The notes below the pieces were generated by a model that saw only the letters and a list, made by a program, of their open reading frames with translations, made no database searches and was not told where the DNA came from. From assembly GCA_015680685.1 (NCBI GenBank), contig MNCI01025588.1:19836-83835 (forward strand): DNA of 64,000 bases. Direction: 5' to 3'. The first letter of the stretch is position 1; each line of letters starts with the position of its first letter. The position numbers and the translations under genes were made by a program. This document shows positions 33,715-44,272 of this stretch, in pieces. Source of the DNA: Gnetum montanum. Lineage: Eukaryota; Streptophyta; Gnetopsida; Gnetales; Gnetaceae.

Positions 33715-36700
33715 TCTTAATACTTTTAATAATTGTTATAATTTCATACTTGGATGATTCAAAACTAAATTTTGAGAGAGAATTATTGTGCACATTTCAT
33801 TAATTGGAGGTCTTCTCTTTTTGAGTACATGCTTTTAGGTTTGAACCTAAATGTTACTTTAAATAAGAGTTTCTATTCTATTATTTATACACTCTTAAAT
33901 TAAAAAATTGAGAAAGCAAACAAGTTTCATGGTTTATTTTTATTCTTTTTAGATGGGAGTGCCTTGCTAAACTCTTAGGATGCATGATGATTTTGTTTAG
34001 GAAAAAACAATTTTGTTTGGAAAGAAGGATTAACTATTTTTTGTTGAAGAGTAGTGAAAAACCACTTATATTTTTAATAGCATCAAAGATGTTAGAGCCT
34101 AACCTCTATCATTAATGGCTTGAATAGTAGTGGCACAAAACTAAGGGTCTCTAAAGTCCCCACTAATTTACCTTTGAAATAAAAAGAAATAGGGATCATT
34201 ATTATTTTAATGCAATTCATATGATCTTTGTTTTTAATTGTATTTTTATCATGCATGCTTGTATTTGGAGATCTCTTACTATTGATGATTTCTTTGCTAA
34301 TTGCAAGGAACTCTTCTTAAGGATGCTCCTCCACTTTTTAAGCAGTTTCTTTTTATCAAAAAAGTGTTTTCTTCTTTGAGTTTTGCATGCTATATGAAAT
34401 AATCTTTAAAATCACAAAACTATCATGAGAGGTTCACCATAGTCTAAAAAAACTAATATTATTTAGCTTGTTATTTTTCAAATTAAGTTACAAGGTGGAA
34501 GAGCTTTATTGAAGGGTGATTAGCTAATAGAACCTTAGACCAATACTATTGCAAGAAACTTTTCTTAACTTATGCTAATGATAAGGTATTTCTTTCTTTT
34601 ATTTGTGTAACTACCTTTTTATTGCTTTTTCTAGTGCTTAACAAGTCTTAAGTCGCCTTTTCATTGCTTTTTCTTAGTTTTAACAAAAAAGGTCTTAAGT
34701 GAAAATTGTAAGGGTATCCAATGAATTTTAGGGTTGATCATTTTGTTAACATAGAGAAAGGGATTTTAAGATTAGTTATAAGGATGAACACTGTAAAAGC
34801 ATCTCTAAAATTATTTAACTTTAGGTACTAATATGGGGAGCAAATCAACCAAATTTGTAGATGTAATATCTCATCTATGTCTAGTGTGTTCTACTTGCAA
34901 CTCTTTAAGCAATGTGTTGATCCTATTTGTAACTGCAAGAGCATTCTAGGGCAAGATATTTGGAAGAAAAAATTACATTCACATGTCTATGTCCTATAAT
35001 AAAATTGTCTATCTTGATATGTGTGCTGCAAATCATGATTTTTATATTGAATGTTGAGAAAAGTCATAAAAAAATATTAAGCATAAAAAAATCAATTAAA
35101 AAAAGTTTACTAAAACTAACATTTTTTACTTAACATCCTCTCTCCTAGGATTCTTTGAATATATTAGACTAGTTTTAGAATTGAACTTCATTAGTGAAAG
35201 GTAATATTATTTTTATTAGTATATAAGAATAAATATGAAATTGAAATTGAAGCTTGATTATGTCCGAAGATAGATAGGATCTATTGGACAAATATTACAT
35301 TTTCATAAAAAATAATGATTGACTCTACAAATTGACCAAGTACCAAGGAGGGCATTAAAAACAAATCATACAAGTTTTATGTTGTAATATTATAACATTG
35401 TCTAAAATGTGAGTATTCATAGCACAAGAAAGAAACACATGTAACTCATCTTCAAGGACTTTTGACTTAATTAACTTACAAATGTGATCTTCTTAGGGAA
35501 GTTGAAGCCATCTTCCACTTTCAATTCTAAGATGATGTGAACTTAAGAGAAGCTTGCTAATAGTATTCTAATACATGATTGGAATAGTAGCTTAGAGATA
35601 GTAAGCTTCTACAACTAGTTTATTAGATCTAATGTGATGTAAATAAAATTGTCTCTTATTTTCTAAATTAGACCACATATATGTTAAAACCTATAACTTA
35701 ACTAATTGGCGAATATGCTTAGGATTTTGCTGCATGTTCTTCCTAGAGATATTCCATTTTCTCAACCATTGCATCCCCTTAAAAATAATAATAGTAGTTA
35801 ACCTATATTGATAGATTGAAATATATCTTAAGTGTAGACATATAATTGTCTTTACCCATGATACATTGATGTGTGTGCCATCTATTTATGCCTATCTATA
35901 TATAGCAACCACCTTAATATGCCTATCATTTTCCATTACTTCTTCTTTTATCTTAATCCACTAATTCTTCTATCTTAAATGTATCTTTGTATTTTTCTTT
36001 TCATGTTAATATTATGTTTTCACTTTACTATCAATGACTTTTATTAGTTTGACATGTTGTAACCACATGGTAATATTTTTGAAGATGTAAAAACCTTTCC
36101 TTATATAGGGTAGACTCCAACATATGTGAGGTAATCTTATCTAGCTTCTACACAATGTTCCTCAATTGGTCTCTCCACTGATAATATTCATCTTGATAGA
36201 ACATGAATGTGAATTCAAGGTAAAAAGGATCCTCATGAGCATATTGATTCAAATAAAATAAGAAAGAACATACCAAAATTTATAATAGTTCAAGTTGGGC
36301 TTACTTCTACTAAGTAAGGGTTATTCAAATATGCAATTCTACTAGGTTCCCTTCAACTCTTCAACACCTTGAATAACAATGCTTGTATCAAGGGTTTCTA
36401 GTCTCTCTCTACTACAATTGAGATTTTAAGATCAAATTCCTCAAACAAGGTCTTAAACTTGATATAAAAAAGAAATAATGTTTATAAGGATCTTTCAAAG
36501 ATTGAATTACATTTACTATAGGAATTTAAATGAGATAAATACAATGCATAGGATATAGAGTTTATGATACAATAAAACATGTAAAAAATAAAAATTTAAG
36601 CATATCACATGCATGTTAACCTTGTTCTTGCTTCTTGAAATTGTGATCTTGGTTTTTCAATTCATCTTGTCTTCTCAAATATCTATATCCATCATGATAA

Positions 36701-37024
36701 GACTAAGAGAAAACATTTTTGGTGCTAAGGACAAATGACAAAGGGCAAATTTATCCTTTCATATGCTCGTAGTGCACATAAAATTTTCAACTTAGGGCAA
36801 GCAAGGTTTGACCATTGGTAGGGGACATCTTTTTTTAGAGCAAACATGCTACTATCAATCATAGAGGGGGTAATCCACTAGAATGTTATTTTGTATAGAG
36901 GGAATAACCCCTAACTATATTTTGCTGCTAGGTTAACTGGATGACCCCTAAAAATAAAATATTTTTTGCTTAAGGTGCCAACCTATTGGAAGGGGATGAC
37001 TCTTAATTAAATTTTGTTACTAGG
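33715..37024. repeat. AT-rich relic DNA with dispersed repeat copy 2
   Basis: About 33970-35690 is colinear with 6110-7225. No protein signature on either strand. The last ~80 bp (CCCTAAAAATAAAA-TTTTTTGC-AAGG) resembles the DNA right of element D at 62832 onward, so the target site lay in locally repeated sequence. Confidence 0.5.
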
Positions 37025-37029
37025 CTAAG

Positions 37030-37876
37030 TGATAAATCATGTTTTTCATCACTCCAATATCGAGGTGGCCGTGATATCGAGTATGCGATATCACAACCCA
37101 ATATGCAATATTGTACATTCAATATCACAGGGTTACTCCCGAGTCTATAAATACAGTGCCCATGCACACAATTGGGAGAAAGTGTTTTAGCTATCAGTAG
37201 CAGAACTCTTGCAGTTTGTCTATTCAAAAGTTAGAATATTTTCCAAGTGCCTACAATAGGAGGCCTAAGTGTGAACAGATCTTTATTCAAGCATTGATGT
37301 ACCTAATCACACCATTGTGTTGGCAATAAAGACGAGCTCTTTGATCCATTCCTTGCAGCGCTTGAGATTTTCTTTCTTATGCATTTATATTTCATGCAAT
37401 TTACATTAATGTTATTTATGCAGCAATTAATTTTGATCAATTAAGAAAATCGTTAAATTACACAAGCACAACCCCTTCGAGCATACGTATGACACTTGGT
37501 AGCTCAGAAATGATTAGCGTTTGACAGCCCAGCAGTGTTCACACGAAGTTTAGGATGTGTCCGAGAAGTCGGAATGGTTACTTGTGTTAGGATAGATTAG
37601 ACTATAGTTTACTTAGCAATTAATCTCTTATTTTTATTCTTGTTATAGGTGAGTAATTTCATAAAAACACAAAATAATAAAAATCATATGCCTGAGTCAC
37701 ACTTAACCATACAATTGCATTCCACAAGTGGGACTGGGAAGACAATGAACAAACAACACGTACACACTATTTAGCTCTAGTGTACTTAGTAACTATAGTC
37801 TACGAAATTCGACCAAATTGCATGTGAACGCTTGTGATTCGTATGGTTAGGTGTAGGGGTACCTTGTCGCTCATCA
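37030..37876 (+). repeat. 5' LTR of element D
   Basis: 847 bp, TGATAAATCATG to CGCTCATCA. The transcribed part carries ATCTTTATTCAAGCA and AATAAAGACGAGCTC. Its body aligns with the LTRs of I and C, including TTGGTA...CAGYARYG repeats near 37500-37540 and the terminal GTATGGTTAGGTGTAGGGGTACC block. Confidence 0.9.
37056..37153 (+). promoter_or_regulatory. Family-D LTR promoter: GATATC array and TATA
   Basis: Sites start at 37056 (AATATC), 37073 (GATATC), 37087 (GATATC), 37100 (AATATG), 37107 (AATATT) and 37121 (AATATC); steps are 17, 14, 13, 7 and 14 bp. The TATAAATA box is at 37146-37153. Confidence 0.7.
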
Positions 37877-37877
37877 T

Positions 37878-37895
37878 TGGCACTGTTGCCAAGGA
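37878..37895 (+). promoter_or_regulatory. Primer binding site, tRNA-Asp-like
   Basis: TGGCACTGTTGCCAAGGA, one base after the LTR. It resembles the tRNA-Asp complement TGGCGCCGTTGCCGGGGA used by Athila-type elements; the differences fit G-to-A decay plus one C-to-T. Confidence 0.75.
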
Positions 37896-38036
37896 CTGTA
37901 GTTCTTCGTGGGCTATCTAAATCCAGTGAAACTTAGTAACCTCGTTGTTCGAACCTTAAGAGTCAAATCCTATGAAAACAAAAATTATTATTATCATTAA
38001 ATTAAATCTTAATTGCACACTATTTATTAACACAAA

Positions 38037-39976
38037 ATGTCTTATTCTCATAAGAGCTCATCTGCACCCAAGGCAATTCAGGTGCCTTAGCAATACCAGG
38101 TGGTATATGCTCATCTCGATGAGTATGTACTAGACTTTACCTTCATCTTACATCAAGATGAACTGATGCAGTGGTGCAATATGGAAGGCAACATTGTGTT
38201 GCCACCTAAGCCATCTATTCCAGCAATGATCCAGCTAATGCTTGCATGACACGTGCTTCAACATCTCCATGGAGAATATGAGATGCACGATCCCGACTCA
38301 AGGGATTATCATCCCACAGAAGCGCAAAGATTAAGGGATCGTCAGCTAGAGCACCAGCATGAGCTTGTGAAGGGCAAGGGGTCAAATATCTTTCCACCTC
38401 TGCTTGGCCCGATTGATGAAGGCGACCACTTCTTTAATGATTCTCCTTTCTTTGACTTTGTTCAAGGAGCCCTCAACCAGAATGTACAATCCACAATCCA
38501 TAATCTAAGTTCTGGTCAAAACGGATCCAATGACAAAAATGGATCTAGAGAGGCAAGTCAAGTAAAGGAGAACAAAGGAGATCATGATCACAATCATGAT
38601 CACAAGCATCAAAGGAAAGATGATAGGCATTAGCGTAAAGCAATTTCCCCTTCTTCTTCCCCTTCATCATCATCTTCTGCTTCATCGGGTTCAAATCGTG
38701 GCTACAGATGAAATAACCATGATGGAGGTGATTGATGGGACCAGAATAATAGAATGGACTGTTGGGACAATCATGATCGAAGACATGGGCAATCCAAATA
38801 GGCCCAACATCAAGAAAGAAGGGCTAGTAGAAAACATCGTAGGCACCACCATCATGGCCTTGATGAACCTTTACTTGCTACTTGGGGCATGTTAAATATT
38901 GTAGAGGCTGTGAGGATTACAACAAGGCATGTGAAGGATAGCAAAATAAAGAGACTATATATGAACAACATCTCTCAGTTCGAGGGAGGATATGATGCTG
39001 ATCTACAAAATCATCTCCAAGCCTTCCAAGATGCATGTGTCTTGTAGAATATTGAAAATGACTGGAAAAAGCTAAAATTATTTCCAAGGATGCTTATAAA
39101 GAAAGCAGAAAGTTGGTATCGATCCTTGGAACCAGAATCAATCAAGCGATGAAGTATGATGTTGGAACTATTCAATGATAAATATCAAATGTACTCTTGA
39201 GTATCCAATCTAAGGAAACAAATTCAAGGGTGGAAATAAGAGAATCATGAGCCCTCAGATGCTACTATTGGTCGATACTACTCTCTGTTGCATAGGTGTC
39301 CCGACCATGGATACTCTTAGCTTGATCTACTTCACCATATCATAGACGAGTTGTAGTCTGAAACCAAGAAAACCCTTAGCATCTATTCCCAAGGGAGATT
39401 GACAGAGTTAAGCGCCTGTCAAATTCAAAAACTAATTGAGTAGGTAGCCAAGGAGAAGGGAGAATTGCGAAAACGTGAAAGTGCAAAAGGGTACAGCAAA
39501 GATCCTTCTATTCAAAAAAAGGAGGTTAGATTTTGTGATAGTGAGGATGAATTCACCAAAGATGAGGTGGTTAATCAAAAAAATTTGCCACTCCAGAAAT
39601 TGCAATCAGAAATTACGACTAAGGTTGATCAATTATGGGACTCCATGGACAATAGGTTTCAAGTTGTTTTAAAAATTGCTGAAGAGTCCAACAAGCAAGG
39701 TGGTAAGCGAGAGTGTCAGAGACGTAAGGAAGCTGAATGTACCAAATCTAAGGGTAAAGGTAAGATAACTGCGATAGAGAAGGCTGCAGATAATGATTCA
39801 ACTAATGATGATGGGTGTGATGTCTGCCAGTATGAACATCCTAAGGGATGTTGTCTAGGTGTATCACACTTATAGGAATCTGGGGTGTATGCCTTACATC
39901 CACGACTTGCACAAAGGAAAATGCCCAAAATATTGCCTTATCTACAAGGTAATTCTCGACAGTTTCACCAACCATA
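38037..39976 (+). pseudogene. Element D Gag
   Basis: Starts MSYSHKSSSAPKA at 38037. The N-terminal part includes VYAHLDEYVLDFTFILHQDE. A His/Asp-rich linker (DHDHNHDHKHQRKDDRH) lies at about 38580-38632, then a Ser/Arg-rich stretch. A capsid-like region from about 38970 (FEGGYDADLQNHLQAFQDAC and onward) is followed by a Lys/Glu-rich tail and the variant zinc knuckle CDVCQYEHPKGCC (~39820-39860). Stops and frameshifts (for example at 38091 and 38247) break it into pieces. The intact form would bind RNA and assemble particles. Confidence 0.8.
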
Positions 39977-41445
39977 GTAGTACTATCTAAGTGGAACTCA
40001 TCCATAACCTTATAAAGTGTACTAGCAGTGGCAGCAACCACAATCGTGGGCATTGCCACCTCCAAGGCAGCAATACCCTTACCGGCAACCAGATCCCTAC
40101 GGTTACTATGTTTAATAACCTTCATCTCCAAGGGACTCCTCTAGTCATATTGTTGCTTATCAATCTCACCACTACCCTCCTAAAACATACCAATCGCCTT
40201 ATCCAAGGAGGGATACCACCTACTACCCTCATGCACCTCCTATTCCTGCACTTACTCCTCCACCTCGTGCACAACTACTACCTGCTTCGTCCATGTAGGA
40301 TGAATTACATACACAACCATAGCAAAGGAACGCTACAAGGGTAGTTAACCTACAATTGGTTAACCCATCCAGCACGTCAGAATCACAAAAAAAGAAAAGA
40401 CCCTTCTTCCAACCTCGTAGTCCACCAAAGCCCTCGAATACATCAATGGTTGGTAACTTTGCTCCTCCAACTTCCTCTATTTCCTCTCTATCCGAGTCCC
40501 CTTCAAACCAAAATCCTTCTCAAATCCATACTGTAATGTTGACACATCCTATATCTGATTGGATTTGAGCTGGTAACCTACCTAGAAAATTAGCTAATCC
40601 TAGAAGTTCCCTAGTTTACTTGCAAATTGCTAGGAATGAACCTTGTAAAGCTCTTCTTGACTCTAGTTCCGGTGTTAATTTGATCTTACATGAGATGTAC
40701 ACAATGTGGAACCTTCCTCCCTTGAAGAAGAGAAACAACCAACTGAAACTAGTAGACCAATCCATCATTGTTCCATTGGGACTGGCTGAGGACATCATCA
40801 CCACCATTTATGGGTAGTCATATCTCATTGATTTCCTAATAATCAAAGTGAAGAATTGCAAGTGGAACTTTCCAATTATTATGGAAATGGCATGGCTAAG
40901 TACTGTGGATGCTAAAATGAACCTTAGAGATCTTTCCTTGGAGATATAAAAAAAATGAATTTGGAAAGATCGAGAAGAAGAGAGTTCCATGTATCGCGTA
41001 CAGAGATTCAAGGTGCCATTGTGTGTAGAAGTTATGGTCAGTAAAGCAAACATCTATCTCTGCATGCAAGCAGTGTGCACCAAAAGCAGATATCCACAAA
41101 TGTTTATATGTAGCAGCCACAAAATAAGAAGGCACCTAGTGGCTGATAGTTAATGCTAACAACAGTACATTATGCATGGAACCAACTGAGGGCCTAATGT
41201 ACAAGTATGTTGTAAGTATGGATGAACTCGAGCAAGTTCATCACCAACTCTCCAAAGGAGCAAATGATGATGTCAGTTGGGATGAGCTAGAAATTCTTGA
41301 CAATTTTAAACAAGAGCCCCTTAAATTGAAGACACTAACAGTTGGAATGGAGTACATATTTTTGAAAAATGGAAGGTCGGTTATCATTAATGCCAAGCTT
41401 GCCATAGAACAGAAGAGAAAATTGATAAAATTTATGGAAAAATAG
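39977..41445 (+). pseudogene. Element D linker and protease
   Basis: A Pro/Gln/Ser-rich linker to about 40560 precedes the protease. The active-site stretch CKALLDSSSGVNLI has D-S-S where C1 and C2 have D-S-G. WLSTVDAKMNLRDLSLEI follows at about 40890. A spacer with DELEQVHHQLSKGANDDVSWDELEILDNFKQEP leads on toward RT. Several stops occur. Confidence 0.75.
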
Positions 41446-41559
41446 TTAGCAGCCTTCACTTGGTCATATTCCGAGCTCACTAGGATAGATCCAAGAATAT
41501 GCTAGCACCGAATATACACTAACCCCGCCGTCAAGCCGAAATGACAGTCGCAGCAACGT

Positions 41560-42410
41560 TTGAATCTTAAATTAAAGCAAATTGTCAAAGAGGAGATTGA
41601 ATAACTCCTCAAAGTAAGATTCATCTACCCTGTTGCAGATAGTAAGTGGGTCAACCCTCTCATGATCGTGCTAAAAAAAGGAGGCAAATGGCAGATGTGC
41701 ATTGATTTCCAACTACTCAACATGGAAACTTTCAAGGATCATTTTCTGTTACCTTTCGTCGACTAAGTACTAAACACCATTTCAGGGCATAGCTATTATA
41801 GCTTTCTTAATGGTTATAGTGGCTATAACCAAATTCGGATTGCACTAGAGGTCTAGGCAAAGACAACTTTCACAAGTCCTTGGGGGACTTTTGCCTACCG
41901 ATAGATGCCATTTGGTCTATGCAATGCCCCAGCCACATTTCAACGATTAGTTCTCAACATTTTTCAACAACAAATTAGTAGTGGGGTTGAAGTCTTTATG
42001 GATGATTTTTCTACCTATGGAGCTACGTTCGAGCAAGCCCTGGACTTTCTTGAGTAGGTGTTGAAGAGATGTGTCGAAACAAACCTCTAGCTCAATTGGC
42101 AAAAGAGCCATCTTATGGTCTAGGAAGGCACAGTCCTAGCTCATCATATCTCAAAAGTAGGAATAAAGGTGGACCCTAAAAAAATAAGGGTCATCCAAGG
42201 AATAATCCACCAACTTGAAACAATCAAAGAAGTTTAGTCATTCCTTGATCATACTGGCTATTACTAGTAATTCATCAAGAATTTTCAAAATTGCCAAGCC
42301 GTTGGTAGAATTGACAAAAAAGGATGCATCTTTTTTTTGGACCCCTACATGTGAACCAACATTTCAACAATTGAAGCAAAACCTTATTAAAACTCCCATT
42401 CTTTAAGTAC
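41560..42410 (+). pseudogene. Element D reverse transcriptase
   Basis: Gypsy RT with KEEIE-LLK--FIYPV, LKKGGKWQMCIDFQLLNM, FLLPFVD, FLNGYSGYNQI, TSPWGTFAYR-MPFGLCNAPATFQRL and VEVFMDDFSTYG. The second Asp pair (FMDDF) is intact, but the first catalytic Asp (FLDGYSG in the sister copies) is Asn. In-frame TAG/TAA codons are frequent, mostly where sisters have Gln or Trp. The FMDDFS box is typical of Athila-group RTs. Confidence 0.85.
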
Positions 42411-42860
42411 CAGATTGATCCAGACCGTTTCATGTGATAATCGATGCATCAAATTATGCTTTGGGGGTAGTGCTTACGTAGATGGATGATCAAAAACGTC
42501 CATATTACATTCACTATGCAAGCTAGAACATTGTAAGTGCACAATTGAACTACACCACCATAGAAAAAGAGTTGATGGTAGTGGTGTTCACTTTAGAGAA
42601 GTTCAGGCACTATGTGCTTGGCTACAAAATGTTTGTGCACACATATCATAGCGCCATTAGATTTCTAATGAACAAACCAATGGTGAGCACCTGTGTCATA
42701 TGATGGCTTGTGATTTTGGAGGACTTCGATCTCATGATGGTAGATCGTAAAGGTGTCGAGAATGTGGTCGCGGATCACTTATTGTGACTAAGATGGGATG
42801 ACAAGGAGAAAGAAAGTCCTTTATCTGACCAATTTTCTGACGAATCTCTCCTTGTAGGTC
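42411..42860 (+). pseudogene. Element D RNase H
   Basis: Follows RT directly: RPFHVIIDASNYALGVVLT, RPYYIHYAS, QLNYTTIEKELMVVVFTLEKFRHYVLGY, then HTYHSAIRFLMNKP and VADHL. The D of the usual HTDHSAI motif is Y. Several stops. Confidence 0.8.
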
Positions 42861-43298
42861 CTATTAATGCATAAATGCCCAATGAACCAAAATGGTATGA
42901 CACCATCCTCACTTATCTGCTCAAGCAAAAACTATTGCAAAGGCTAGACATTAGAAAGAAACAATAGTTTCTTCACCAAGTCACATTTCTTCAAGATTAA
43001 TGAAAACCTTTACAAGGTTTGTCTCGATGGTCTAGTACGTTGGTGTGTCCTTGATATGGATCAACTGCGCATTCTTCAAGATGCTCACAAAGGTCCTTGT
43101 GGAGGCCATTATGCTAGGAGATGCATGGCCATAAAAATCCTCATGGTAGGATATTATTGGCCAACAATCTTCAGGGATGCACATCAATTCATTTGCACTT
43201 GTGATCATTGCCAAAGGGATGGTGGAATGATAGCTCGAATGGAGGAACCACAACAATGGATACAACCTCTCAAACCATTTGACATTTGGGGCCTTGAC
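42861..43298 (+). pseudogene. Element D integrase, N-terminal part
   Basis: The zinc-binding HHCC region is visible (H-KGPCGGH ... CTCDHCQRDGG, ~43080-43225), followed by the entry to the catalytic core, PFDIWGLD, where the first Asp of the D-D-E set lies. The C1 LTR begins immediately after this GAC codon at 43299. Confidence 0.85.
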
Positions 43299-44136
43299 TG
43301 ATGAGTCATGATATCAGATCCCCGATATTAGATACATGATATTAGATTAGGCAAGTGATATCGGATCTCCTACATTAGAGCCTGTCTCATTGCCTATAAA
43401 TAAGAGACAGGGACGCTTGGTTTGAGCATTAGCTCTCTAGTCCCTTAGCCAAACTCTTGTAGTTTTTCTATTCCAAAGTTAGAATTATTTCTAAGTGTCC
43501 ACAGTAGGAGTCATAAAGTGAACGGATCTTTATTCGAGCATTGTGTACCTGAGCACACCTTATGTTTGAAAATAAAGATGAACTTTGTGATAAACCTTGC
43601 AACATTCAGAATAGTTTAATTATTGTAGTTAATGTTATTTACTATTATTTGATGCTTCAAGAGTTAATGAATGTTATTTCTGTAGATTTATTAATTATCA
43701 ATTATTAATGAATTAGCACACTTAGCACGACTACTTCGAGCATACGTGGAACACTTGATAACCCAGTAACGACTAGCATTTTGTAATCCCAGTAGTGTTA
43801 CACTGGTTCAAGATGTGTCCGGAGAGTGAGAACAAATGCTAGTGTTAGGATTTGATTCATGTTAGAGTTACAAAAAATCCATTAGTTAATTAAATCTTTT
43901 CATTGCACACACTTAGGAGACTAAGATACAAAATATAAAAAACATAAAAATCATATACCTCGAGTTTACTTAACCATACAATTATGCCTTACAAGTAAGC
44001 TTGGGAAGATAACGACTGCATAACTCATCATTGTTCTATGTAGGCACATAAGCACTTAATCCTCGAAGTTCGACTAGATTGTGTCTGAATGCTCATATTT
44101 GAATGGTTGGACGTAGGGGCACCTCATCGCTCATCA
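43299..44136 (+). repeat. 5' LTR of C1
   Basis: 838 bp, TGATGAGTCATG to CGCTCATCA. The body has ATCTTTATTCGAGCA and an AATAAAGAT polyadenylation-like signal. Confidence 0.9.
43310..43402 (+). promoter_or_regulatory. Family-C LTR promoter (5' copy)
   Basis: Sites at 43310 (GATATC), 43324 (GATATT), 43338 (GATATT) and 43357 (GATATC): steps 14, 14 and 19. TATAAATA at 43395-43402. One 14-bp unit fewer than the 3' LTR of the same element. Confidence 0.75.
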
Positions 44137-44137
44137 T

Positions 44138-44155
44138 TCGCACCATTGCCAGGGA
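44138..44155 (+). promoter_or_regulatory. Primer binding site of C1, tRNA-Asp-like
   Basis: TCGCACCATTGCCAGGGA, one base after the LTR, a decayed form of the same primer site as in D and C2. Confidence 0.7.
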
Positions 44156-44272
44156 TTTTTTTGTTTTTGCATTGATTAAAACTTAGGAAATCCTTCCATC
44201 ATTAAAATGAACCCTTAAAGTTACCTATCCTAGAATCACCAGAAAAGGGTATCGCACACTGAATAACCAATC

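Noticed and set aside
37878-37895. tRNA-Asp gene
   Set aside because: Only the 18-base primer site complementary to the tRNA 3' end is present; no cloverleaf.
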